A DNA stretch of 64,000 nt, from NCBI GenBank assembly GCA_944350495.1, contig CALVOZ010000003.1:1-64000 (forward strand), in the 5' to 3' direction. The translations under genes were made by a program, and so were the position numbers. This document shows, piece after piece, positions 1 through 8,647 of this stretch (positions are counted from its first letter, which is position 1; each line of letters begins with the position of its first letter). The notes beneath the pieces were generated by a model. That model had not been told where the DNA came from, ran no database searches, and was given only the letters and a program-made list of their open reading frames with translations. Source of the stretch: an uncultured Bacilli bacterium. GTDB lineage: Bacteria; Bacillota_I; Bacilli_A; RF39; UBA660.

Positions 1-663
1 CAGCAAATTACGGCTGTTAGTGCGGCTATCAATGGCGGGACATTATATAAACCATATATTGTTAAAAGTCTAAATGATCCAGAGACTAATCAAGTAATAC
101 TTCAAAATAAACCTACTAAAATAAGAGATGTTATCAGTTTAGATACTAGTAAAAAAGTTAGATATGCATTAGAAAGTGTAGTAGCTAACGGAACAGGTCA
201 TAATGCTTATATTGCTGGATATCGGGTTGGTGGTAAAACTGGTACGGCTCAAAAGGCAGTTGATGGACAATATTTAAGTGGTAACTATATAACATCATTC
301 ATTGGCTTTATGCCAGCTAATAATCCAGAAATTGTAATATATATTGCAGTAGATAATGCCAAAGGAGTAAGTCAATATGGAGGAACTGTAGCTGCTCCTT
401 TAGCTCGTAATTTTTTATTGAGTGCAATTCCAATTTTAAACCTAAAATATGATTCTGAAGGTATGCCTAAAGAATATGTGTATCCAGATAAAAGATATTA
501 TGAAGTACCTGATGTAACAGGATTAACATTAAAAGAAGCAAAAAGTAGATTAAAAAATTTTAAAGTTAAATATGAAGGAAAAGGAACTGTAATTTATCAA
601 ACACCTAGTGCTGGAATTGATGTATATGAAGGAGAGACCATAAGACTATATTTAAGTGAATAA
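1..663 (+). CDS. Penicillin-binding protein, transpeptidase C-terminus with PASTA domain (5' truncated by window)
   Basis: The frame is open from base 1 and only the C-terminal 220 residues are present. The KTGTAQK active-site box (Lys codon at 235-237) marks a class B penicillin-binding protein, the DD-transpeptidase that cross-links peptidoglycan outside the membrane. The last ~55 residues (VPDVTGLTLKEAK..., then QTPSAG and the terminal RLYLSE) form one PASTA domain, typical of FtsI/PBP2x/SpoVD proteins of Gram-positive bacteria. mraY and ftsW follow, which fits the septal PBP of a division and cell-wall cluster. The Ser-x-x-Lys and Ser-x-Asn boxes lie outside the window, so the subtype (PBP2x or SpoVD) is open. 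Confidence 0.93.
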   Translation, partial: QQITAVSAAINGGTLYKPYIVKSLNDPETNQVILQNKPTKIRDVISLDTSKKVRYALESVVANGTGHNAYIAGYRVGGKTGTAQKAVDGQYLSGNYITSFIGFMPANNPEIVIYIAVDNAKGVSQYGGTVAAPLARNFLLSAIPILNLKYDSEGMPKEYVYPDKRYYEVPDVTGLTLKEAKSRLKNFKVKYEGKGTVIYQTPSAGIDVYEGETIRLYLSE

Positions 664-716
664 TATGAAATATTTAGTAATATATTTGATAAATATGATG
701 ATTATTATTAAAATTA

Positions 717-746
717 TTGTTTTTTATACCAATAATTTGCTATAAT
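717..746 (+). promoter_or_regulatory. Sigma-A promoter for the small membrane protein gene
   Basis: TTGTTT at 717-722 and TATAAT at 741-746 are separated by 18 bases, with a TGC extension before the -10 box. It lies 30 bases upstream of the ATG at 776. Confidence 0.6.
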
Positions 747-775
747 TAGTTTGATCATGGTAGGGGGAATGTTAT

Positions 776-1165
776 ATGTATTTTAATAGGGTAGTTGTAA
801 CTATAACTATATTAATCATGTTATGTGCACCTATTTCAATATGTGCTTTAACTAATGAGGTTGTGCAGGTAGAAACAGTTACTGAAAGAAATCCCTTAGA
901 AGAATTGTATTATCGTTTAGTCTTAAAAGATACGAAAGATTTCTATGATTATGTAATATTTGGTATATTGTGTGTTGGTCTAGTAATTATTATGATATTT
1001 CAAAACACTCATTACTATACAGTAACAGTTAATAAAGATAAAAAACAAAAACATTATCAGAAACAATATAATAAGTCATATAAATATGAAAAACAAAATT
1101 CTTATCATAAAAGAAAAAATTACAATAAAAAGAAAAAAATAGTAGAAAATAAAGCTAGTGAATAA
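776..1165 (+). CDS. Small membrane protein with Lys/Tyr-rich tail
   Basis: The gene encodes 129 residues with an AGGGGG ribosome site before the ATG. A hydrophobic signal-like segment covers residues 4-24 and a second membrane helix about 60-80, giving an extracytoplasmic loop of ~35 residues. The last ~45 residues are very rich in Lys, Tyr, Asn and Gln and should be cytoplasmic. I do not recognise a family. Its place between a septal PBP gene and mraY recalls the small division proteins (FtsL-like) of dcw clusters, but there is no clear coiled coil, so that role is only positional inference. Confidence 0.6.
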   Translation: MYFNRVVVTITILIMLCAPISICALTNEVVQVETVTERNPLEELYYRLVLKDTKDFYDYVIFGILCVGLVIIMIFQNTHYYTVTVNKDKKQKHYQKQYNKSYKYEKQNSYHKRKNYNKKKKIVENKASE

Positions 1166-1221
1166 CTAGTTTTTTTGTGCTTTCTATAATAATTAAGAAT
1201 ATATTTATATAGGAGGTATAT

Positions 1222-2211
1222 ATGCTACTATTTATAAAATGTATTATCTCTTTTCTATTTGGTTTAATATTATCATTACTTACAGGATTTATACTTTTGC
1301 CTATTTTAAGAAGACACAATTTAAGACAACATTTAAGTATTTATTTGGAAAGAAAACATGATAGTAAAAAATATGTTCCAACTTTTGGTGGCTTAATATT
1401 TATAATTCCCACAATAATTATTTTATGTCTATTTATTATTACAAATAAGATTGAAATGACTTACAATTTATTCATTTGTCTTTTTACTTTTTTAGGATAT
1501 TCTTTAATAGGCTTAATTGATGATTATTTAATTGTAATAAAACAAAATAATCAAGGATTAAGTGAAACTTCTAAACTAATATTACAAGTCATTTTAGCAA
1601 TAATTATTTTTTATTTATTTTTAAGTTCTGGTAATGAGCCGTTGCTGTGGATTCACTCGATAGGATTAAAAATAAATATTGGATGGTTATATGGCGTATT
1701 TATTTTACTTGTTTTATTAAGTAGTAGTAATGCGGTAAATATAACCGACGGTTTAGATGGCTTAGCTGGTGGTTTATCTTTAATTTCTCTATTAACTTTA
1801 GGAATTATTACTATAAATACCGGTTGGATGCTAGGCTTTGAAAGTGTAGCCATATTTATTTTTGTTTTATCAGGTTGCATTTTAGGATTTTTATTTTTTA
1901 ATGTTAATCCAGCTAAAATATTTATGGGTGATACAGGTTCTCTAGCTTTAGGAGCGACTTTAGGGATAGTAGCAATTTTAACTCGTCATGAACTTTTATT
2001 AGTTTTAATTGGTTTTGTATTTGTAATAGAAACATTAACTTGTGTTATTCAAAGAATATATTATAAAGTGACAAGAAAAAGAATTTTTCCTATGACTCCA
2101 ATTCATCATACTTTTGAAATGTATTTACCAGAAAATGAAGTTGTTAAAATATTTTGGATAATGGGTTTATTTATGAGTTTAATATCATTAATATATGGAG
2201 TTTGGTTATGA
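1222..2211 (+). CDS. mraY: Phospho-N-acetylmuramoyl-pentapeptide transferase
   Basis: The 329-residue polytopic membrane protein transfers phospho-MurNAc-pentapeptide from UDP to undecaprenyl phosphate and makes lipid I. Family motifs are present: GLIDDY near residue 97, NITDGLDGLAGG at 173-184, FMGDTGS from residue 234 and PIHHTFE around 294, which together hold the Mg2+ and uridine site. About ten hydrophobic helices fit the usual topology, and the length is normal (320-360). AGGAGG precedes the ATG. The stop TGA overlaps the start of ftsW (ATGA), so the two are translationally coupled. The WecA/TagO relatives share the DDxxD and NITDGLDG motifs, but the HHTFE box supports MraY. Confidence 0.93.
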   Translation: MLLFIKCIISFLFGLILSLLTGFILLPILRRHNLRQHLSIYLERKHDSKKYVPTFGGLIFIIPTIIILCLFIITNKIEMTYNLFICLFTFLGYSLIGLIDDYLIVIKQNNQGLSETSKLILQVILAIIIFYLFLSSGNEPLLWIHSIGLKINIGWLYGVFILLVLLSSSNAVNITDGLDGLAGGLSLISLLTLGIITINTGWMLGFESVAIFIFVLSGCILGFLFFNVNPAKIFMGDTGSLALGATLGIVAILTRHELLLVLIGFVFVIETLTCVIQRIYYKVTRKRIFPMTPIHHTFEMYLPENEVVKIFWIMGLFMSLISLIYGVWL

Positions 2212-3281
2212 GATATAAAACCGATAAATTATTAATTATAAGCATAATTATATTATCGTTATTTGGTCTTTTAATGATATATTCATCGTCACATATATGG
2301 GCTGAATATAAATATGATGATGCTTTAAAATATTTAAAAAATCAAAGTTTATTTTTTTTAATTGGCATTACCTTAATGTATGTTGTAAGTAAAATAAACT
2401 ATCATAATTATTATAAATATAGTAAATATATAATAATATTTTGTATAATTCTTTTAATATTAGTTTTAATACCAGGTATAGGTACCGTTAGAAATGGAAG
2501 TCGAAGTTGGTTTGGAATTGGTTCATTTGGAATTCAACCAAGTGAATTTACAAAATTAGGATTAATTATTTTTTCTTCAAAATATTTGACTAATCATAAA
2601 AATATTATTCCAATTTTAATACTTACATTTTTAATATTTGGAATAATTATGTTACAACCAGATTTTGGAACCGGAACAATTATTGTCATCTCAATTATGG
2701 GAATTTTATTTAGTAGTGGTAGGATGAATTATAGCTTTATTTTAAAGATGGTTATTTTAGGTATTGTTGGAATTACTATTTTAATCGCCATTGCCCCATA
2801 TCGATTAGCTAGGATTTTATCGTTTTTAAATCCTTGGAGTGATCCACTAGGTAGTGGGTTTCAAATTATTCAATCACTATATGCTATTGGACCAGGTGGT
2901 TTATTTGGATTAGGATTTGGTAATTCAATTCAAAAACATTTTTATTTACCTGAACCACAAACAGATTTTATTTTTTCAATTATCAGTGAAGAATTTGGAT
3001 TTTTAGGAATTTTAATAGTTAGTATTTTATTTGTTAGTATTATAATAAATGGCTTTATAATTGCTATTACGTGTAATGATTCATTTGGAAAATATTTAGC
3101 TTTTGGAATTATGTTTGGCTTTTCTTTTCAAACTTTAATGAATCTTATGGTTGTTGTAGGTTTAATACCAGTAACAGGTGTTACATTACCATTCCTTTCT
3201 TATGGTGGGTCTAGTTTATTGATTACAATGATTAGTATGGGAATAGTTATAAATGTATCAAAAAAAGGTGATATAATATAG
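2208..3281 (+). CDS. ftsW: SEDS-family peptidoglycan polymerase FtsW
   Basis: The 357-residue protein has about ten membrane helices and belongs to the SEDS family, lipid II polymerases that work with class B PBPs. Diagnostic segments are QPSEFTKLG near residue 110, YLPEPQTDFIF near 248 and SYGGSS near the C-terminus. The start is the ATG at 2208 that overlaps the mraY stop; the in-frame ATG at 2154 would add 18 residues from inside mraY and has no reason to be used. The neighbouring PBP gene and mraY favour the division paralogue FtsW over the elongation paralogue RodA, although the two are hard to separate by eye. Confidence 0.88.
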   Translation: MRYKTDKLLIISIIILSLFGLLMIYSSSHIWAEYKYDDALKYLKNQSLFFLIGITLMYVVSKINYHNYYKYSKYIIIFCIILLILVLIPGIGTVRNGSRSWFGIGSFGIQPSEFTKLGLIIFSSKYLTNHKNIIPILILTFLIFGIIMLQPDFGTGTIIVISIMGILFSSGRMNYSFILKMVILGIVGITILIAIAPYRLARILSFLNPWSDPLGSGFQIIQSLYAIGPGGLFGLGFGNSIQKHFYLPEPQTDFIFSIISEEFGFLGILIVSILFVSIIINGFIIAITCNDSFGKYLAFGIMFGFSFQTLMNLMVVVGLIPVTGVTLPFLSYGGSSLLITMISMGIVINVSKKGDII

Positions 3282-3485
3282 TAATGATTAAATAAGTGAG
3301 TCTTGTCAGTGAAATTATGAAAATTAATGTAAAAATAAGATAAAATATATTTTCTGTTGAAGTATGATAGTAAAGTATTAATTGAAGAAATGATTGGATT
3401 TATTGACAAAATTGAAGCAATATTATTTATTAGTCCTAGATGAGTAGATAACTTCTTAATAAATTTATAGTTAAAGTGTAAAATA
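3282..3485. other. AT-rich intergenic region without a convincing gene
   Basis: About 200 bases between ftsW and a terminator. The reading frames here are short and broken, no RBS-start pair stands out, and there is no RNA motif I recognise. It may hold a decayed gene, but nothing in it supports a specific call. Confidence 0.4.
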
Positions 3486-3510
3486 AAAAAGCCATTTGAA
3501 AAGGCTTTTT
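3486..3510 (+). terminator. Intrinsic terminator
   Basis: AAAAAGCC pairs with GGCTTTTT around an 8-9 base loop. The symmetric A and T runs let it act in both directions, between ftsW (+) and the hypothetical gene on the other strand. Confidence 0.7.
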
Positions 3511-3587
3511 ATTTACTTAAAATTTTAGTAATTATATTAAATAAATCTAATTGTGTTTTATTAATTTTACATTATGGTAGTTTTATT

Positions 3588-4010
3588 TTATTGATAACTA
3601 TTTTTTAATGCTGCTTGTAAAGAAGTATTGGTATTTTGATAATTCATTTTAATATTAAATTTATTTATATAATTATCAATTTCTTCTTTGCATATATAAG
3701 TTTCGGAAATAATAAATTTATCATTTTGTTTATAATGAATATGTTTAATTCCACTAATAAATGGCATTCTATCATAGATATATAATATATTGGCCATAAA
3801 ATAAATATTTTTGTCATATATTAAAGCCTTATCTTGAGTATAATTTTTTTCAATATTTTCAATCAAAATTGAGCAATCTCCACCATCCCAATAATCTTCT
3901 TTATAATTTTTTAGACATAAATTTATCATATTATTTTTATTTTTGTATTCGACATCAACCATTATGTAATAATTATCATTATTTAATTTTAATAATTTTG
4001 TTATTGTCAT
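3588..4010 (-). CDS. Hypothetical cytoplasmic protein
   Basis: I chose the ATG at 4010 because GGAGG sits five bases upstream of it; the upstream in-frame ATG at 4022 overlaps that ribosome site itself. The result is 140 residues, with no signal peptide or membrane helix, rich in Asn, Lys, Ile and Tyr. The pattern (many short beta-like segments such as YYIMVDVEYKNKN and IYFMANILYIYDR) suggests a beta-rich fold, but I recognise no family. It stands alone on the minus strand between two plus-strand units, with no operon partner. Confidence 0.65.
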   Translation of the reverse strand: MTITKLLKLNNDNYYIMVDVEYKNKNNMINLCLKNYKEDYWDGGDCSILIENIEKNYTQDKALIYDKNIYFMANILYIYDRMPFISGIKHIHYKQNDKFIISETYICKEEIDNYINKFNIKMNYQNTNTSLQAALKNSYQ

Positions 4011-4125
4011 TTTATCCTCCATTAATTAATTTTATTATACTATAATATAATTGTATTTAGAATAATAAGGAAAATCATAATTGAATATTTTATGATATAA
4101 TTTATAAAGATAGGGAGAATTAAAG

Positions 4126-4638
4126 ATGAGAAAGGCAGTTATAATAATAGTGATACTTTTAGCGCTTATACTAGCAGCTATATTTGTTTATTGTGAATTT
4201 ATTAACAAAGAAAATAAAAAAAAATCTAATGAAATTAAAAGTAATAGTGAAGAGAAAAATGATGGAGGTGAAGATGAGATGATAATTTATATAAAAGTTA
4301 ATGGTGAAGTATTATCAGTAATTTTAGATAATAATTTAGCTGCTAAAGAGTTGTATGAGAAATTAAGCAGTAATGACATAATTATTTCAATGAGAGATTA
4401 TGGTGAGTTTGAAAAAGTTGGCAAATTAGATTTCTCATTACCAACTAATGATGAATATATTACTACAAATATTGGTGATATTGTTTTATATCAAGGTGAT
4501 GAAATAACAATTCATTATGGCTCTAATAGCTGGAGTTATACAAGACTTGGAAAAGTAAAAGATGTAAGTGAAAATGATTTAAAAAAGTTTTTAACAACTG
4601 GTAATATTGAACTGACTATGTCATTAAATGATAATTAA
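4126..4638 (+). CDS. Membrane-anchored cyclophilin-like domain protein
   Basis: A 170-residue protein. Residues 4-25 form a membrane anchor, followed by a charged Lys/Glu/Asn linker to about 50. The rest begins with IYIKVNGEVLSVILDNN and contains MRDYGEFEKVG, PTNDEYITTNIGDIVLYQG and ITIHYGSNSWSYTRLG. This is the pattern of the bacterial cyclophilin-like fold family (cyclophilin-like superfamily, DUF369/Cyclophil_like2 type), small beta barrels without proven isomerase activity. It is probably exposed outside the membrane. AGGGAG lies upstream of the ATG. The gene looks monocistronic; its substrate is unknown. Confidence 0.75.
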   Translation: MRKAVIIIVILLALILAAIFVYCEFINKENKKKSNEIKSNSEEKNDGGEDEMIIYIKVNGEVLSVILDNNLAAKELYEKLSSNDIIISMRDYGEFEKVGKLDFSLPTNDEYITTNIGDIVLYQGDEITIHYGSNSWSYTRLGKVKDVSENDLKKFLTTGNIELTMSLNDN

Positions 4639-4706
4639 TAATGGACAACTTGCTTTGTATGTGTTATATTGGTATTGTAATATAATAGAATAGGAGAAGA
4701 ATAATT

Positions 4707-5477
4707 ATGGATAGACTAAAAAATAAAGTTGCAATTATAACAGGCGCTGGAGCTGGAATGGGTAGAGAGACAAGCATTCTTTTTGCTAAGGAAGGATGTG
4801 CAGTTGCTGTATTTGAAATTAATGAACAAAACGGTATGCAAACAGCTAATGAGATTGTAGCTAATGGTGGAGTTGCTAAATTTTGGAAAGTTGATGTTTC
4901 AAATGAAGAAAATGTAAAACAAGCAATTGATGAGGTGGCTGCAACATTTGGTAAAATTGATATTTTAATTAATAATGCTGGAATAACAGGTGCTGATAAA
5001 AAAACTCATGAATTAACTGTAAGTGAATGGGATCAAGTATTTAATGTTGATGTTAAAGGAGTTTTTTATTGTACTAAATATGCCGTTCCTTATATGTTAA
5101 AAAATCAACAAGGAAGTATTGTAAATTTATCTAGTATTTATGGAACATTAGGTTCACATGAATTAACGCCATATCATGCAGCTAAAGGCGCCGTATTTGC
5201 AATGACTAGACAAGATGCTATTAGTTATGCAAAAAATAATATTAGAGTAAATTCAATTCATCCAGGTACAATAATGACACCACTTGTTAAAGAGTTAGGT
5301 TCTAGAATGGAAGGCGGACTTCCTGCATATGAAAAATTAATGAGTGAAAAACATCCAATCGGTCATGCTGGTGAACCAATTGATGTTGCTTACGGCTGTT
5401 TATATTTAGCAAGTGATGAATCTAAATTCGTAACAGGTGCTCAATTATATATTGATGGTGGATATTCAGCTATGTAA
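4707..5477 (+). CDS. Short-chain dehydrogenase/reductase (SDR)
   Basis: The protein has 256 residues, the usual length of classical SDRs. The NAD(P)-binding TGxxxGxG box (TGAGAGMG) is at residues 12-19, NNAG near 90, the catalytic Ser in NLSSIYG near 143, and the YxxxK pair at Tyr156/Lys160. The C-terminal GGYSAM fits the cofactor-side end of the fold. An acidic residue after the second beta strand (VFEINE) favours NAD over NADP. It resembles 3-oxoacyl-ACP reductase, glucose dehydrogenase and cyclopentanol dehydrogenase relatives; no fatty-acid or sugar gene is adjacent, so the substrate stays open. It is flanked by its own promoter region and a terminator. Confidence 0.9.
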   Translation: MDRLKNKVAIITGAGAGMGRETSILFAKEGCAVAVFEINEQNGMQTANEIVANGGVAKFWKVDVSNEENVKQAIDEVAATFGKIDILINNAGITGADKKTHELTVSEWDQVFNVDVKGVFYCTKYAVPYMLKNQQGSIVNLSSIYGTLGSHELTPYHAAKGAVFAMTRQDAISYAKNNIRVNSIHPGTIMTPLVKELGSRMEGGLPAYEKLMSEKHPIGHAGEPIDVAYGCLYLASDESKFVTGAQLYIDGGYSAM

Positions 5478-5478
5478 T

Positions 5479-5507
5479 AAAAAAGAGGTTATTGAACTTC
5501 TTTTTTT
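5479..5507 (+). terminator. Intrinsic terminator after SDR gene
   Basis: AAGAGGTT pairs with AACTTCTT (one G-U) around a four-base loop and is followed by a run of T. Confidence 0.75.
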
Positions 5508-5589
5508 ATATAATAATTATGGAATTAATTAGATAAATTTGATAAAATTATATTGTAGATAAGACAATAAATTTTAATTAGGAGGATTT

Positions 5590-6165
5590 ATGAAAATACC
5601 TTTAACTTTTCAAATTACAGAATATGATTGTGGGACTACCACTTTATTGAACGCATTATTATTTTTATTTGAGCGTGAGGAAATTCCTGTTGAATTATTA
5701 AAAGCAATTTATCGATATACTTTAGATGCTGAAGGCGTCCATGGAATAATAGGAGAAGCTGGAACTTCAAGAAGGGCCGTTGATAAATTATCAAATTGGA
5801 TATTAAATTATACAAAAACTAATGATTTTCAAATTAAGTGTAAAGTATTAGAGGGTAAAGAGGTTACTCTTGCTAAAATGAAAGAATGTTTAAATAATAA
5901 TGGCTGTATAATGGCTAGATGTTATCAAGAAACAGAACATTATGTTTTAATAACAAAGATGGATGAAATTTTTACTTATATATTTGACCCATATTATGTA
6001 GAAGAAGATTATTATTGTAATGATTCAGAAGTAGCTGTTGTTTTGAATCAAATGTTTACACATAATAGATTAGTAAAAAATGAAAGACTGTTTAGTCAAG
6101 AACAAAAAGATTTTTCTTTAATGGAAATTGATAAACGGGAGGTATTATTAATTAATAAAGTTTAA
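5590..6165 (+). CDS. C39-like cysteine peptidase-fold protein
   Basis: The protein has 191 residues. It opens with PLTFQITEYDCGTTTL, the Q-x4-D-C-G box of the papain-like C39 family with Cys14, and has the matching histidine in EHYVLITKM (His117) followed by FDPYY (Asp133), so a complete Cys-His-Asp triad can be drawn. There is no signal peptide, membrane helix or ABC transporter, unlike bacteriocin-processing C39 proteins, so it should be a free cytoplasmic peptidase-like enzyme. AGGAGG precedes the ATG. The next gene, a GH13 glucosidase, starts about 40 bases downstream and the two may share a transcript, without an obvious functional link. Confidence 0.7.
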   Translation: MKIPLTFQITEYDCGTTTLLNALLFLFEREEIPVELLKAIYRYTLDAEGVHGIIGEAGTSRRAVDKLSNWILNYTKTNDFQIKCKVLEGKEVTLAKMKECLNNNGCIMARCYQETEHYVLITKMDEIFTYIFDPYYVEEDYYCNDSEVAVVLNQMFTHNRLVKNERLFSQEQKDFSLMEIDKREVLLINKV

Positions 6166-6203
6166 AGATTGTTAAAATAACATTATTAGTAAGGGTGTAT
6201 TTA

Positions 6204-8057
6204 ATGAGTAAAGTAGATTATAAAATTAATGAAGTAAAGAGTGATAAAGATAAGTGTAAATATTATATAGAAATTGCAATACCAACTAATGGTTGGATTG
6301 ATAATGTTTATTTTGTTGTTGATAATTGTGGTAGTGTGCCTCTTCATTTTATTAAATGTGAAAATGGTAAAGCGATATTCGGTAATGAGATGACATTAAA
6401 CACTAGTGCGTTATATCATTATTATTTCACTTATAATTTAGAAGGTAAGTTTAAGTATCATAAAAAAGAAAATATTTTACATGATGAGAGTAGAATAATA
6501 CTTGAAGAAATGTGGAAGATGAGTACTAATTTTAAGGTACCTGATTGGGCTAAAGGTAAAATAATGTATCACATCTTTGTTGATCGCTTTTATCGTAGCA
6601 CTGATGCAAAATTAAAAGAGATGCCAAGAAGAATTATTCATTACAATTGGCAAGAGGATATGCATATAGGACCAGATATAGATGAACTTTGGAATATAGA
6701 TTTCTATGGCGGAGACCTAAACGGTATTACAGAAAAATTAGATTATATCAAATCATTAGGTGTAAGTATTTTGTATTTAAGCCCCATTATGTTTAGTCAA
6801 TCTAATCATGGTTATGATACTAGTGATTATGAGATTGTTGATCCGTATAAAGGTAATTTAGATGATTTAAAAAATTTATGTGATGAAGCCCATAAAAGAG
6901 GAATGAGAGTTATACTAGATGGTGTTTTTAACCATACGGGAAATGATTCTAAATATTTTAATCAATATAATCATTTTGATACTATTGGGGCCTATCAAAA
7001 TCATAATAGTCCATTTTTAAATTTCTATCATAATTCATTTGAAGATGGAAAAATAAAATATCAATATTGGTTTGGATTTGAAAATATGCCAAGATGTAAT
7101 TGTGATTCTAAGGAGTGGCAAGAGTATATAACAGGAGTTGGCGGAGTAATTGATAAGTGGTTTAATTGTGGTATTGATGGTTTAAGGCTAGATGTTGCCG
7201 ATGAACTATCCGATTATTTTATTGAACTAATTAGAAATGCCGTTAAAAGAAATAAAGAAGATGGTTTGATAATTGGTGAAGTTTGGGATGATCCAATGCA
7301 ACCAGAATATGGAAAAACTAATCCAAAACGTGGCTATATTTCTAGTGGTAAATGTATGGATACTGTTATGAATTATCAATTAATTGATGCTTTAATTAGA
7401 TATTTTAAACATAATGATATTAATAAATTATCAGGTGTAATAAAAAATATCTTGATAAATTATCCTGACGAAACAATATTTACATTAATGAATTTTACTT
7501 CCACTCAAGATATTTCAAGAATAATAAATATTTTGGGAACAGATTTTTATAGTGAATATAAACAATGGGCTTGGGATCCTACTATAACTGATTTTGAATT
7601 TTGTAAAAAATTCATCTTAACACCAGAACAATTTGAACATGGAAAAGAGATATATAAAGCGTATGTCTTTGCTTTAGCTTTTATGCCTGGAATATTATCA
7701 ATATTTTATGGTGATGAAGTTGGTGTTCAAGGATATGGAAATTTAGCCAATAGAAAGACATTCCCGTGGGGTAATGAAGATCAAGATATTTTACAATTCT
7801 TTAGAAAAATAACGTCAACTAGAAATTCTAATCCATTTTTGGAAACTGCTAATTTAAAAATACATACTATAAATTTACAGTATTTCATGTTTGAAAGAAT
7901 TAACGGCAATGAAAGAGCTTTGTTTGCGATAAATAGGACTAATCAAGAAGTTAATTTAGCATTGCCGACTGAGTATAAAGATAAACCTAAGGTATATTCA
8001 CTTAAAGATTCGACTTCATCCAAATTATCTCCGTATGGGGCTATAATGATTAAATAA
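6204..8057 (+). CDS. GH13 alpha-amylase family (neopullulanase/maltodextrin glucosidase type)
   Basis: The enzyme has 617 residues. The ATG at 6204 is preferred over the in-frame GTG at 6195 because the latter lies inside the AAGGGTG ribosome site. An N-terminal beta domain (about 1-110) precedes the catalytic barrel: HIFVDRFYRS near 125, DGVFNHTG near 240, GIDGLRLDVAD with the nucleophile Asp330, GEVWDD with the acid/base Glu359, and the third Asp (436) in NFTSTQD. A C-terminal beta domain ends the protein. No secretion signal is present, so it probably degrades imported maltodextrins or cyclodextrins in the cytoplasm. No sugar transporter is nearby. The exact substrate within GH13_20-like enzymes is not resolved. 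Confidence 0.9.
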   Translation: MSKVDYKINEVKSDKDKCKYYIEIAIPTNGWIDNVYFVVDNCGSVPLHFIKCENGKAIFGNEMTLNTSALYHYYFTYNLEGKFKYHKKENILHDESRIILEEMWKMSTNFKVPDWAKGKIMYHIFVDRFYRSTDAKLKEMPRRIIHYNWQEDMHIGPDIDELWNIDFYGGDLNGITEKLDYIKSLGVSILYLSPIMFSQSNHGYDTSDYEIVDPYKGNLDDLKNLCDEAHKRGMRVILDGVFNHTGNDSKYFNQYNHFDTIGAYQNHNSPFLNFYHNSFEDGKIKYQYWFGFENMPRCNCDSKEWQEYITGVGGVIDKWFNCGIDGLRLDVADELSDYFIELIRNAVKRNKEDGLIIGEVWDDPMQPEYGKTNPKRGYISSGKCMDTVMNYQLIDALIRYFKHNDINKLSGVIKNILINYPDETIFTLMNFTSTQDISRIINILGTDFYSEYKQWAWDPTITDFEFCKKFILTPEQFEHGKEIYKAYVFALAFMPGILSIFYGDEVGVQGYGNLANRKTFPWGNEDQDILQFFRKITSTRNSNPFLETANLKIHTINLQYFMFERINGNERALFAINRTNQEVNLALPTEYKDKPKVYSLKDSTSSKLSPYGAIMIK

Positions 8058-8090
8058 TTACAATATAAAAAGAAAGTTTGTGAGAATATT

Positions 8091-8549
8091 ATGAATATTA
8101 TTGATTTAATTAATTCGTTAGATTTAGAAAATTTTGATTATTTTTATCATGCAACTGAATTATCTAATGCTAAAAAAATTATAAATGAAGGCTTATTAGT
8201 TAATGGAACTAATATTATTGGTGTTGATAATATTGCTTTTACCACAATTGCACCATTTTATCCAAGTGATTTAGAATCACCTGAAAATTTTGCTGACTTT
8301 ATAATATCAGAAAGAAGTGATAGTGCAGTTAGAACTATTTCGGCATTTGTAATTATTGGTGCAAGTAAAGATGAACATGCTAATGTAGTTAGTCCATACA
8401 ATCAATATGTAGGAACAGAATTTTTTGAAGGAATTATTCCGACTGATTACATAGTAGGTTTTGTTAATGCAAATAATTTAAGCGTTACGTTGAATGAAGA
8501 TTACCACTATTTAGATGAAATGATGGAAAGAACAGACTACTCTATTTAA
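8091..8549 (+). CDS. Possible ADP-ribosyltransferase-fold protein
   Basis: The 152-residue protein begins with DYFYHATELSNAKKIINEGL, the opening common to many ADP-ribosyltransferase-fold families (a His in YHAT, then a helix ending in GL). It continues with IAFTT, a central region holding AVRTISAFVIIG, then GTEFFEGIIPTDYIVGFVN, where a late Glu sits in the usual position before a hydrophobic strand. This ART-like reading is by pattern only and could instead describe a non-enzymatic relative. It is cytoplasmic. The gene lies 33 bases after the GH13 gene with a weak RBS (GTGAGA). No antitoxin-like partner is adjacent. Confidence 0.4.
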   Translation: MNIIDLINSLDLENFDYFYHATELSNAKKIINEGLLVNGTNIIGVDNIAFTTIAPFYPSDLESPENFADFIISERSDSAVRTISAFVIIGASKDEHANVVSPYNQYVGTEFFEGIIPTDYIVGFVNANNLSVTLNEDYHYLDEMMERTDYSI

Positions 8550-8558
8550 TTCAATTAA

Positions 8559-8587
8559 TTGACATAATATGCGTATTATTATATAAT
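8559..8587 (+). promoter_or_regulatory. Perfect consensus promoter of the exporter operon
   Basis: TTGACA at 8559-8564, a 17-base spacer, and TATAAT at 8582-8587. The spacer carries TAATATGCGT (8565-8574), which returns inverted as ACGCATATTA at 8603-8612 in the untranslated leader. Paired arms on both sides of the transcription start suggest an operator. Confidence 0.85.
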
Positions 8588-8647
8588 TAGTATGTTTCAA
8601 AAACGCATATTAATATGTTTTTTTATTGATTATTCGAGGAGTGAATT

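Noticed and set aside
3200-3409. 69-codon minus-strand open frame after ftsW
   Set aside because: It overlaps the end of ftsW on the other strand and has no RBS or recognisable composition.
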